DNA of 22,626 bases from Acidobacteriota bacterium (GTDB lineage Bacteria > Acidobacteriota > Vicinamibacteria > Vicinamibacterales > JAFNAJ01), in NCBI GenBank assembly GCA_017860085.1, contig JAFNAJ010000006.1, forward strand, positions 1-22,626, read 5' to 3'. Of the stretch, positions 1-6,959 are shown one piece after another; the stretch's first letter is position 1, and each line of letters opens with the position of its first letter. The notes beneath the pieces are model-generated. The model made no database searches. It saw nothing but the letters and a program-made list of their open reading frames with translations, and had not been told where the DNA came from. Made by a program: the position numbers and the translations under genes.

Positions 1-1997
1 GTGCGCACCCACGAGAGCGCGGCACGCGCCGACTCCTTCATGACGTCGCCGAGGTGACCGGTGAGGGTCAAGGTGCCGGTTCCGGCCATGCGCGTGGCTT
101 CGACGAACAGCACGTCGCCCCCGGCCGGTGTCCACGCCAGGCCGATCGCCACGCCCGGCTTTCGCGTGCGCTCCTCGACCTCCTCGTCGAGAAACCGCGG
201 TGCGCCGAGCATCTCGGCCACGACATCCGGCGTGATGGTCACCCCCTCGTCGCGGCCCTCGGCTCGCCGCCGCGCCACTTTGCGGCAGAGCGCGCCGATC
301 TCCCGTTCGAGGTTGCGCACGCCGGCCTCGCGCGTGTAGCCGCGTATCACCGTGCGCAAGGCGTCGTCGGAAAAGGTCACCTGCTCGCTGGTGAGCCCGT
401 GGTTCTTCACCTGCTTGTCGACCAGGTGCTCGAGCGAGATCTTGAGCTTCTCGTCCTCGGTATAGCCCGGCAGCTCCAACACCTCCATGCGGTCGCGCAG
501 CGCCGGCGGCACCGGGTCGAGCACGTTGGCGGTGGTGATGAAGAGCACCTCCGACAGGTCGAACGGAACGTCGAGGTAGTGGTCGCGGAAGCTGTTGTTC
601 TGCTCCGGATCGAGCACCTCGAGGAGGGCCGACGCGGGATCTCCGCGGAAATCCGACCCGAGCTTGTCGATCTCGTCCAGGATGAAGACCGGGTTCTTTG
701 ATTCGGCCCGGCGCAGGCCCTGGATGACCTGGCCCGGCAGCGCACCGATGTACGTGCGGCGGTGGCCTCGGATCTCGGCCTCGTCGCGCATCCCGCCCAG
801 CGACACCCGCACGAACTTGCGGCCGAGCGAGGTGGCAATCGATCGCGCCAGCGAGGTCTTGCCGACACCCGGGGGTCCGACGAAACAGAGGATGGGCCCC
901 TTCACCTCGGGGTTCAGCTTGCGGACGGCGAGGTACTCGAGGATGCGATCCTTGGCCTTCTCGAGGTCGGAATGGTCGGCGTCCAGGATCTGTTTGGTAC
1001 GGATGAGGTCGATCACCTCGTCCGTGCGCTTGGCCCACGGCACCGCGACCAGCCAGTCGAGGTACGTGCGCGATACCGTGTACTCGGCCGCCGCAACCGG
1101 CATCTTCGCGAGCCGGTCGAGCTCGCGCAACGCCTCCTTGAGCACGCCTTCCGGCATGCCAGCCGCTTCGATCTTCTGGCGAAGTTCCTCGATCTCCTTG
1201 GCCTGTTCGTCGCCCTCGCCAAGCTCGCGCTGGATGGCCTTCATCTGCTCGCGCAGGAAGTACTCGCGCTGGTTGCGCCCGACCTCCGACTGAACCTGCG
1301 ACTGGATCTTCGAGCCAAGCTCGAGGACCTCGAGCTCCTTGATGAGCACGCGATTCAACGTGTCGAGCCGCTGACGCACGTCGAGCGTTTCGAGCACTTC
1401 CTGCTTGACCGTCGTGCCAATCGTCGACAGGCTCGACGCGATGAAGTCGGCCAGCTTGCCGGGCTCCGTCACGTTGGCTGCCAGCGACTGCAGGTCGTCC
1501 GAGAGCAGGGGCGAGAGCTGGACCACCTGCTGGAAGTTGGTCTTGATGTTCCGGACGAGGGCGTCCACTTCGAGCGCGTCTGCCTCGCGCTCGATGTCGT
1601 CGACCGCCGTGATCTCGGCCTTGATGTACGGGTGAAGGGCCGAGACCCGCTCGAGCCTGAGGCGCGACAGCCCCTGGACGATGAGGCGAAGGCTGCCGTC
1701 GGGCAACCTGAAGATCTTGTGGATGCGGGTGGCCGTGCCGATCGCGTGCAGGTCGTCCTGCTTCGGTTCCTCGACGGCCGCGTCCCTCTGGGTGAAGACC
1801 GCGATCAGGCGGTCGCCCTCCGTGGCGTCGTCAATCAGGCGGACCGACGCCTCCCGGGCCACCGCCAGGGGCATGAAGGAGTTGGGAAACAGGACCGTGT
1901 CCCTCAGTGGAAGGACCGGCAGCTCGGAGGGAATGTCGGGCGGCCGTTCATCCTCCGAGGGAGCCTCGCGCTCGAGGCGCTCTCGTCGATCGCTCAT
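1..1997 (-). CDS. lon: ATP-dependent protease Lon, 3' end outside the window
   Basis: Lon is a cytoplasmic AAA+ serine protease that degrades misfolded and selected regulatory proteins. About 665 codons are visible. The protein starts MSDRRERLER and is followed by a Lon substrate-binding domain with PVLPLRDTVLFPNSFMPL. A coiled-coil region leads to the AAA+ module, with Walker A GPPGVGKT near residue 374 and Walker B VFILDEIDKLGSD about 60 residues later. The beginning of the protease domain is present (GLAWTPAGGDVLFVEA, then LTGHLGDVMKES). The catalytic Ser and Lys of the family lie beyond the left edge, so catalytic completeness cannot be judged. The ATG at 1995-1997 is preceded by GGAGG about 8 nt upstream on the - strand. 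It lies 89 bp downstream of dksA on the same strand, and I see no clear promoter in the gap, so co-transcription is possible. Family identity is certain. Confidence 0.97.
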   Translation of the reverse strand, partial: MSDRRERLEREAPSEDERPPDIPSELPVLPLRDTVLFPNSFMPLAVAREASVRLIDDATEGDRLIAVFTQRDAAVEEPKQDDLHAIGTATRIHKIFRLPDGSLRLIVQGLSRLRLERVSALHPYIKAEITAVDDIEREADALEVDALVRNIKTNFQQVVQLSPLLSDDLQSLAANVTEPGKLADFIASSLSTIGTTVKQEVLETLDVRQRLDTLNRVLIKELEVLELGSKIQSQVQSEVGRNQREYFLREQMKAIQRELGEGDEQAKEIEELRQKIEAAGMPEGVLKEALRELDRLAKMPVAAAEYTVSRTYLDWLVAVPWAKRTDEVIDLIRTKQILDADHSDLEKAKDRILEYLAVRKLNPEVKGPILCFVGPPGVGKTSLARSIATSLGRKFVRVSLGGMRDEAEIRGHRRTYIGALPGQVIQGLRRAESKNPVFILDEIDKLGSDFRGDPASALLEVLDPEQNNSFRDHYLDVPFDLSEVLFITTANVLDPVPPALRDRMEVLELPGYTEDEKLKISLEHLVDKQVKNHGLTSEQVTFSDDALRTVIRGYTREAGVRNLEREIGALCRKVARRRAEGRDEGVTITPDVVAEMLGAPRFLDEEVEERTRKPGVAIGLAWTPAGGDVLFVEATRMAGTGTLTLTGHLGDVMKESARAALSWVR

Positions 1998-2038
1998 CTG
2001 GCGATCCTCCGCGGACAACGGCCGGCGGTGGGTGCCAC

Positions 2039-2091
2039 GGGCCCCGCCGCCGGCGGAGCCCGTGTCGTGAAAGGGCTGACGCCGAGTCAGC
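2039..2091 (-). terminator. Two hairpins between dksA and lon, weak terminator or attenuator
   Basis: Read on the - strand, a 6-bp stem (GCTGAC/GTCAGC, arms 2086-2091 and 2075-2080, 5-nt loop) overlaps the dksA stop codon and is followed by CCCTTTC. A second, 10-bp GC-rich stem follows (arms 2052-2061 and 2039-2048, 3-nt loop, one U-G wobble). Neither has a real U-tract, so full termination is doubtful. They may attenuate read-through into lon or protect the dksA 3' end. Confidence 0.3.
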
Positions 2092-2554
2092 TCGACATGT
2101 CGATGAAGAGCGAACTGGCGCCGCGCCGCTGCGAGAGGAACCGTTCCCGCTGCATGGCGGTCTCGCGTGCCTCCTCACAGTCCTTGCAGCGGACGGCGAA
2201 GGGCAGTGCGCGCAGCCGCTGGCGGGAGATCTCCTCTCCGCACTCGAAGCAGTTGCCGTACTCCCCGTCTTCGAGCCGGGCGAGCGCTTCGTCGATCTTC
2301 TGGAGCGTCTCCGCCTTCATCTGAATCAGGGCAAACTCGATGTCGCCCTGGATGTCGGCATCCGACGTCTCCCCGACTTCGGGATGCATCATACTGCCCG
2401 AGCCCTCCGAGCGCACGTCCTTGATCTTCTCGTGTACCTCGTTCAGGATCTCCCGCCGCCGGTCCTCCAACATACGCTTCAGCTCGAGGTAGCGGTCGGA
2501 TTCGGTCCGGGCTGTATCGACTGCGGCCTTGCCGCGTGCTTTGGTCCTTGCCAT
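2087..2554 (-). CDS. dksA: DksA/TraR-family C4 zinc-finger regulator
   Basis: DksA proteins bind the RNA polymerase secondary channel and act with ppGpp to reset transcription on starvation. The protein has 155 residues: a basic N-terminus, a long helical hairpin (about 20-95), then a four-cysteine zinc finger with Cys102, Cys105, Cys123 and Cys126 (CFECGEE and VRCKDCEE) and a C-terminal helix. The reading frame is open further upstream, but the ATG at 2552-2554 has a clear AAGGAG 9 nt before it and begins the homologous part, so I chose it. The coiled-coil tip reads SDADIQGDIEFAL. It lacks the Asp-x-x-Asp-x-Ala of E. coli DksA and the arm seems about 4 residues shorter, so this may be a DksA-like paralogue rather than a strict orthologue. 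It lies upstream of lon and only a few genes from rel. Confidence 0.88.
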   Translation of the reverse strand: MARTKARGKAAVDTARTESDRYLELKRMLEDRRREILNEVHEKIKDVRSEGSGSMMHPEVGETSDADIQGDIEFALIQMKAETLQKIDEALARLEDGEYGNCFECGEEISRQRLRALPFAVRCKDCEEARETAMQRERFLSQRRGASSLFIDMSS

Positions 2555-2593
2555 AGGCGGACGCTCCTTGTCGTCCCGCGCACGCCCCTTAGA

Positions 2594-2609
2594 TGCAAAT
2601 CTCCGACCA
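2594..2609 (-). promoter_or_regulatory. Candidate sigma54 promoter for dksA
   Basis: On the - strand the 16 bases TGGTCGGAGATTTGCA have GG and GC separated by exactly 10 nt and keep the TTGCA of the sigma54 consensus. The -24 half is only partly matched (TGGTCGG against TGGCACG). Transcription would start near 2583, leaving a leader of about 30 nt that holds the AAGGAG site of dksA. The placement is good, but the match could be chance. Confidence 0.35.
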
Positions 2610-2922
2610 GGTGTGTCGCTCATGGGCTCCCGGGCGCTTCGAGCCCACAAAGCCCCGCCAATCGCGGCCAGACGCCTGGTCTGGGCACCTTCCGCCGAGC
2701 AGGCCCCGGTCGAACGGGGCGCCGGCGCCGTCCCGTCGGTCACTCTTACCTGCTAATTCTTTCAGTGACTTACGCGGAACGACGGGCGCCTGCGGCTCGG
2801 CGGCGGTGGCGCGCGTATGTCTTAAGACGCGCGACGGCTCCGTTCGGTTCTGGTGCCCCGCAAGTGACAGCTCCGTCTTCGTCCGAGGACACTCGGCAAC
2901 CCGGCCGCGGCAGGCTGTCTGA

Positions 2923-2936
2923 TGCCTGGCCAGGCA
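2923..2936. promoter_or_regulatory. Perfect 14-bp palindrome, possible operator
   Basis: TGCCTGGCCAGGCA reads the same on both strands. It lies in the long non-coding region about 157 bp upstream of the Cys-rich gene start. Such symmetry suits a dimeric repressor site, but in GC-rich DNA it can arise by chance and no second copy was noticed. Confidence 0.25.
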
Positions 2937-3092
2937 CCCACCCCGCCCGCGTCACGGACCGCGACACCGGTCGCCGGTGGCGTGGATCCGTCACCCCGAC
3001 AGAAAACCGGACCGGCATCTCCGCACGGACACCAGGGCGAGCGCCACACGAGCCGTTGACGCCCCACGACCCCTGATGGCAAGCTCACCGCC

Positions 3093-3770
3093 ATGACTTG
3101 TCCCCTGTGCGGCGTGAGGCGCGCGCGTCGGGCGTGTCCGGCGGTCGGACGCGACATCTGCCCCGTGTGCTGCGGCACCAAGCGTCTGGTGGAGATCCCC
3201 TGCCCAGACTCGTGTGGCTACCTGCGAGCCGCCCAGGCCCACCCGCCGGCGGTCCAGGCGCGGCAGCGGGAGCGCGATGCGCAGTTCATCATGCCCATGG
3301 TCCACCAGTTGACGGAACAGGCCTACGGCCTGCTCCTTCTGCTCCAGCAGGTCATTCGCCGCCACCGGGACCGCGCGATTCCGTCCATCAACGACGAGGA
3401 CGTCGCCCAGGCCACGGCGGCACTGGCAGCCACGCTCGAGACGTCCGCGCGCGGCATCATCTACGACCATCAGCCGGCGTCGCTGCCCGCACAGCGCCTC
3501 CTGGACGACCTGAGAGGGGCCATCGGCGAGGTGGCCAAGGCATCTGGCCAGGCCTCGCGCGTGGAGCGTGACGCAGCCACAGCGCTCCGACGGATTGAGA
3601 AGGCCGCGCGCGGGGCGCGTGCGGCCCTCGTTCCTTCCGACACCGCCTATCTGGACTTGTTGGGTCGTTTACCCAAACCCACTGAGGACAGAAGGAACCC
3701 CGAGACGTCGGCGGACTCCGGCGGAACGACGGGGCCGCGAACGGGCGGGTCGCGGCTGGTAATCCCGTAA
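3093..3770 (+). CDS. Cysteine-rich zinc-ribbon-like protein of unknown function
   Basis: I do not recognise a named family. The protein has 225 residues. Its first 44 residues hold eight cysteines (3, 6, 15, 23, 26, 27, 37, 41) in the order CPLCG, CPAVGRDICPVCCGTKR, then IPCPDSCGYL, which looks like one or two zinc-binding knuckles. The CCGTKR and CPxxCxYL blocks recall N-terminal motifs of uncharacterised proteins in related bacteria. Residues about 60-190 are predicted helical, with a Leu/Gln-rich stretch (YGLLLLLQQVIRRH). The C-terminal 35 residues are polar and probably disordered. The ATG is fixed by the Cys motif beginning at residue 3; no good ribosome site precedes it. It is followed after 68 bp by rpmB on the same strand, so a link to translation is possible but is only inferred. 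The helical part lacks any motif that would assign a reaction. Confidence 0.75.
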   Translation: MTCPLCGVRRARRACPAVGRDICPVCCGTKRLVEIPCPDSCGYLRAAQAHPPAVQARQRERDAQFIMPMVHQLTEQAYGLLLLLQQVIRRHRDRAIPSINDEDVAQATAALAATLETSARGIIYDHQPASLPAQRLLDDLRGAIGEVAKASGQASRVERDAATALRRIEKAARGARAALVPSDTAYLDLLGRLPKPTEDRRNPETSADSGGTTGPRTGGSRLVIP

Positions 3771-3780
3771 GCGCAGGCTG

Positions 3781-3813
3781 TGCTATACTTTCGGGTTCAC
3801 GCGGTCTGACCGC
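3781..3813 (+). promoter_or_regulatory. rpmB promoter (extended -10) with a leader inverted repeat
   Basis: TGCTATACT at 3781-3789 is an extended -10 element (TGn plus TATACT) just after the stop of the Cys-rich gene. No good -35 is seen at the usual distance, as is common for extended -10 promoters. Transcription would start near 3796. The leader then carries GCGGTC-T-GACCGC at 3801-3813, a short inverted repeat that could be a small hairpin or a binding site. Confidence 0.6.
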
Positions 3814-3838
3814 ACTTCTCGGAGACAAGGCTGTCGTC

Positions 3839-4030
3839 ATGGCGAACCGGTGCGAAATCTGCGGCAAGGGGCCAACCTTCGGGCGCAATGTCAGCCACGC
3901 CCACAACGTCACCCCTCGTCGCTTCAACCCCAATCTTCAGACCGTCCGCGCCTCGGTTGGCGGCGGCAACCGCCGGGTCCGCGTCTGCACGCGCTGCCTG
4001 CGGTCTGGCAAGGTCGTCAAGGCAGCCTGA
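3839..4030 (+). CDS. rpmB: 50S ribosomal protein L28
   Basis: L28 is a small structural protein of the large ribosomal subunit. The 63 residues match the family length and pattern: MANRCEICGKGPTFGRNVSHAHN, then TPRRFNPNLQTVRA and VCTRCLRSGKVVKA. Two CxxC pairs (Cys5/Cys8 and Cys50/Cys53) make this the zinc-binding (C+) form. The ATG follows AAGG by 8 nt, with a GGAG slightly further upstream. An extended -10 promoter lies about 50 bp upstream. ridA starts 15 bp after the stop, so the two genes are probably co-transcribed. Here rpmB is not paired with rpmG, unlike in many bacteria. Identity is certain. Confidence 0.97.
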   Translation: MANRCEICGKGPTFGRNVSHAHNVTPRRFNPNLQTVRASVGGGNRRVRVCTRCLRSGKVVKAA

Positions 4031-4045
4031 CCTGAGTCGACGGCC

Positions 4046-4426
4046 ATGCGCCAGGCCATCTCGACGCCGGCAGCCCCGCCCGCCATCGGCCCGTATTCGC
4101 AGGCGGTCCGCGCCGGGAGCTTCGTCTTCGTGTCGGGCCAGATCCCGCTCGACCCGGGCACGGGTCAGATGACCGGGGGCGACATTCGGGCGCAGACCCA
4201 TCAGGTGATGCGCAACCTTGGCGAGGTGCTGAAGGCCGCCGGGGCGTCGCTCGACCACGTCGTCCGCACCACGATCTACCTCGCCGACATGGCAGATTTC
4301 GCCGCTGTCAACGACGTGTACGGCGGCTACTTCTCAACGCCCGCGCCGGCCCGGGCGACCGTCCAGGTGGCCCGGCTTCCCCGCGACGCCCGCGTCGAGA
4401 TCGACGCCGTGGCGCACATCGGATAG
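4046..4426 (+). CDS. ridA: RidA-family reactive enamine/imine deaminase
   Basis: RidA (YjgF/YER057c/UK114) hydrolyses reactive 2-aminoacrylate and related enamine/imine intermediates released by PLP enzymes such as threonine dehydratase, protecting cytoplasmic enzymes. The 126-residue length is typical. The family blocks are present: AIGPYSQAV, FVSGQIPLDP and a C-terminal PARATVQVARLPRDARVEIDA. Arg103 and Glu118 are the counterparts of the substrate-binding Arg105 and Glu120 of E. coli RidA, so the protein should be active as a deaminase. It begins 15 bp after rpmB, has no promoter of its own that I can see, and is convergent with rel. No clear Shine-Dalgarno site precedes the ATG. Confidence 0.94.
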   Translation: MRQAISTPAAPPAIGPYSQAVRAGSFVFVSGQIPLDPGTGQMTGGDIRAQTHQVMRNLGEVLKAAGASLDHVVRTTIYLADMADFAAVNDVYGGYFSTPAPARATVQVARLPRDARVEIDAVAHIG

Positions 4427-4451
4427 ACGCACCGAACCACAGCTCCAGAGT

Positions 4452-4477
4452 GCCCGTGGCGGGCGGGCCGGTTGGCC
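4452..4477. terminator. Weak hairpins in the convergent ridA/rel gap
   Basis: The 63-bp convergent gap holds a 5-bp stem GCCCG-TGG-CGGGC (4452-4464) and a 4-bp stem GGCC-GGTT-GGCC (4466-4477). No T-tract follows on either strand, so these are at best weak or Rho-assisted terminators. Confidence 0.25.
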
Positions 4478-4489
4478 ATCCCCGCACGG

Positions 4490-6646
4490 TCAGCGAGTGG
4501 CCTGCCGCTCGACGTCGATCACGCCGTCGACGGCGCGAAGCGACTTGATGACCTTCTCGAGGTGCTTCAGGTCGTTGATCTCGACCGTCATGTTGATCCG
4601 GCCCTCTTGTTCATCGGTCGTCGCCTCGAGGGTCTTGATGTTGGTGTTGACGCCGGCCACCTTCGAGCTCAGGTCGGCGAGGATGCCCTTCCGGTCGTGG
4701 ACGAGGATCGACAACCGGACGGTGTAGGCCATCTTCTCTTCGCCCTTGTCCCACTCCACGTCGATGCGGCGCTCGGGGTCGTAGAGGAGGTTGAGCACGT
4801 TGGGGCAACTGGCGGAGTGCACCGAGACGCCCTTGCCGCGCGTGATGTAGCCCACGATCTTCTCGCCCCGGATGGGGTTGCAGCAGCGCGCGCGGAACAC
4901 CAGGAGGTCGTCGGCGCCGCGGACCTTGATCTTCTCCTCGGTCGTACCGAGGACGCGGCGGACGACCGACGTGATGGCCCCTTCGGGCGGTCGTTCGTGG
5001 AGCTGCGCCTGCGGCACGAGCTTGTCCAGCACCTGCCGCGCCGAGACCTTGCCGTAGCCGATCGCCGCAAACAGGTCGTCGGCCTTGGGATACCCCTGTT
5101 CGTTGGCGACGGTGTGCAGCCGCGCGGCCTCGAGCAGGTCCTTGAGGTTGACGTCGAAGCGCCGCGCCTCTCGCTCGAACAGCTTCCGTCCGAGATCGAC
5201 GCTCCGGGTCTTCTCCTCGGCGTTGAGGAAGTGCTTGATCTTGTTTCGTGCGCGCGACGTCGAGACGAAGTTGAGCCAGTCGCGGCTCGGCTTGTGTCCC
5301 GCCTGCGTCACGATCTCCACGATGTCGCCGTTCTTGAGCCGCTGGCGGAGGGGCACCATCCGCCCGTTGACGCGGGCCCCCACGCACTGGTGCCCGACGT
5401 CGGTGTGGATGGCGTAGGCGAAGTCGATGGCCGTCGCTCCCCGCGGCAGCGACTTCACCTCGCCCCGGGGGGTGAAGGTGTACACCTCCTCCGGATAGAG
5501 ATCCACCTTGAGGTTCTGCAGGAACTCCTGAGGGTCGCGGATCTCCTGCTGCCACTCGAGCAGCTGTCGCAGCCAGCGGAAGTACTGCTCATCGGTCTGC
5601 GCGGCGGTGCGGCCCTCCTTGTACTTCCAGTGCGCGGCGATGCCGTCCTCGGCAATGCGGTGCATGTCCTCGGTGCGGATCTGGACCTCGAAGGGGAACC
5701 CCCGGTCGCTGACGACCGACGTGTGCAGCGACTGGTAGCCGTTCGGCCGCGGCATCGCGATGAAGTCCTTGATGCGGCCGGGCACGGGAGACCACGTCTG
5801 GTGGATGATGCCGAGGGCGGCGTAGCAGTCCTTCACGCTGGGCGTCACGATGCGCAGCGCGACGAAGTCGTACACCTGCTCGAGCTCGATCTTCTGGCGC
5901 TTGAGCTTCATGTGGATGCTGTAGAGCCGCTTGATGCGCCCGTCGATGGCGACGAGCGGCACCTGGTTCTCGGCAAGCTTCAGCGTGATCGTCCGTTTGA
6001 GCTCCTCGACCATGCCCTGCGTCTTCTTGCGTCGATCCTCCACGCGGGCCTTGAGCGCGTCGTAGGCCTTCGCCTCGAGCGTTCGAAAGCAGAGCTCCTC
6101 GAGCTCGTTCTTCACCTTCCCCATGCCGAGGCGGTTGGCGATGGGGGCGTAGATATCGAGCGTCTCCTGCGCCGTCCGCATGCGCTTCTCCTCGGGCATG
6201 TGGTGGAGCGTGCGCATGTTGTGGAGGCGGTCGGCGAGCTTCACCATGATGACGCGGATGTCGTCGACCATGGCGAGCAGCATCTTCCGGAAGTTCTCCG
6301 CCTGACGCTCCTCGCTCGACGAGAAAGGGATCGCGCTCAGCTTGGTCACGCCTTCGACGACGTGCGCGACGTCGGGGCCGAAGAGCTCCTCGATGCGCTC
6401 GATGCTGGTGAGCGTGTCTTCCACCACGTCGTGCAGCAGGCCGGCGGTGATCGCGACCGTGTCGAGCCGCATGTCGGCGAGGATGTCGGCGACCTCGAGC
6501 GGGTGGACGAGGTAGGGCTCGCCCGAGTGACGCACCTGACCCCGGTGCTCCATCGCCGAGAAGACGTAAGCCCGCCGAAGCAGCTCGGCGTCGGCCTCCG
6601 GGTAGTAGGCCTGCACCTTCTCGACGAGGTCCTCGAACCGAATCAT
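4490..6646 (-). CDS. rel: Bifunctional (p)ppGpp synthetase/hydrolase (Rel/SpoT type)
   Basis: This enzyme makes and degrades the alarmone (p)ppGpp in the stringent response. The 718 residues have the full long-RSH order. The HD hydrolase domain has His48, HDVVED at 72-77 and Asp139 in KLADRLHNM. The synthetase domain has YDF at about 259-261, R291-IKD294 and NGYQSLHT, and Glu320. A TGS domain (about 388-450), a helical region, a Cys-containing RIS/zinc-finger-like block (RARCCNPIRGEKIVGYITRG) and a C-terminal ACT domain (about 645-715) follow. Intact HD residues together with the RxKD motif point to a bifunctional enzyme rather than a synthetase-only RelA. The first ATG begins the homologous region (MIRFEDLVEKV). 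It has no obvious Shine-Dalgarno site, but a promoter lies about 100 bp upstream. It is transcribed away from the TPR lipoprotein gene and toward ridA. Confidence 0.97.
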   Translation of the reverse strand: MIRFEDLVEKVQAYYPEADAELLRRAYVFSAMEHRGQVRHSGEPYLVHPLEVADILADMRLDTVAITAGLLHDVVEDTLTSIERIEELFGPDVAHVVEGVTKLSAIPFSSSEERQAENFRKMLLAMVDDIRVIMVKLADRLHNMRTLHHMPEEKRMRTAQETLDIYAPIANRLGMGKVKNELEELCFRTLEAKAYDALKARVEDRRKKTQGMVEELKRTITLKLAENQVPLVAIDGRIKRLYSIHMKLKRQKIELEQVYDFVALRIVTPSVKDCYAALGIIHQTWSPVPGRIKDFIAMPRPNGYQSLHTSVVSDRGFPFEVQIRTEDMHRIAEDGIAAHWKYKEGRTAAQTDEQYFRWLRQLLEWQQEIRDPQEFLQNLKVDLYPEEVYTFTPRGEVKSLPRGATAIDFAYAIHTDVGHQCVGARVNGRMVPLRQRLKNGDIVEIVTQAGHKPSRDWLNFVSTSRARNKIKHFLNAEEKTRSVDLGRKLFEREARRFDVNLKDLLEAARLHTVANEQGYPKADDLFAAIGYGKVSARQVLDKLVPQAQLHERPPEGAITSVVRRVLGTTEEKIKVRGADDLLVFRARCCNPIRGEKIVGYITRGKGVSVHSASCPNVLNLLYDPERRIDVEWDKGEEKMAYTVRLSILVHDRKGILADLSSKVAGVNTNIKTLEATTDEQEGRINMTVEINDLKHLEKVIKSLRAVDGVIDVERQATR

Positions 6647-6753
6647 GGCGATGGTGTCTAAGGGGTTAGGTGGGGGGGCGGAATCAAAGCGGAATCAGAG
6701 AGGGTCCAGGGCTCCAGCGTCACGGTGCGGCGGGCGGCGCCGCGGTCATCCCG

Positions 6754-6783
6754 ATGATACGGACCGTTTTCCGTGAGGGTCAA
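6754..6783 (-). promoter_or_regulatory. Promoter of rel
   Basis: On the - strand TTGACC (6778-6783) and TATCAT (6754-6759) are separated by 18 bp, with an AAAA run in the middle of the spacer. Transcription would start near 6747, giving a leader of about 100 nt. Confidence 0.65.
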
Positions 6784-6832
6784 GGAGACCCTCCGCCGGG
6801 GACGACACCCCAGCCAGTGAACGGACGGCAAC

Positions 6833-6862
6833 TTGACGGCCCTTTTTTGGCTTCAATATACT
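6833..6862 (+). promoter_or_regulatory. Promoter of the TPR lipoprotein gene
   Basis: TTGACG (6833-6838) and TATACT (6857-6862) are separated by 18 bp. The spacer has six T residues beginning 5 nt after the -35. The start would be near 6869, about 90 nt before the ATG. Confidence 0.75.
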
Positions 6863-6959
6863 GGCCCGGCTCTGGAAGGCCCGCACGGACGGACCTGACC
6901 GTCATTCTTTTCCAGCACGAATCTCTCGGTGCCGCACCGCGCCGAGCGCAGGGGGGACT

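Larger units (their letters stand above)
2555..3092. other. 538-bp divergent non-coding region between dksA and the Cys-rich gene
   Basis: No credible gene is seen; the open frames here have shadow-type composition and no homology I recognise. The region holds the candidate sigma54 site and a 6-bp hairpin at 2703-2720 (GCCCCG/CGGGGC). An AT-richer island lies at about 2746-2775. There is an inverted repeat at 2810-2833 (CGCGCGT/ACGCGCG around a GTCTTAAGAC core) and a perfect 14-bp palindrome at 2923-2936. I could not place a convincing promoter for the + strand gene. No tRNA or other known RNA is recognised. Confidence 0.5.
6647..6959. other. 313-bp divergent promoter region between rel and the TPR lipoprotein gene
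   Basis: The region holds one sigma70-type promoter per strand, about 50 bp apart and facing outward, each with a leader of roughly 90-100 nt. A G-run (GGTGGGGGGGCGG, about 6669-6681) lies in the rel leader. No gene is seen in it. Confidence 0.7.

Noticed and set aside
2630..2720. Possible tRNA because of TTCGA-containing stem-loops
   Set aside because: The short stems do not form a T-arm, anticodon arm and acceptor stem together, and no CCA end or conserved tRNA bases line up.
2555..2743. N-terminal extension of the DksA-like protein
   Set aside because: The frame is open, but the extra residues have no family match, and a strong AAGGAG sits at the right distance before the inner ATG at 2554.
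4472..6661. 729-residue open frame on the + strand, antisense to the whole rel gene
   Set aside because: The composition (Leu, Val, Asp, His, Arg, Gly) is the usual mirror image of a GC-rich gene on the other strand; there are no domains and no ribosome site, whereas rel on the - strand is complete with all motifs.
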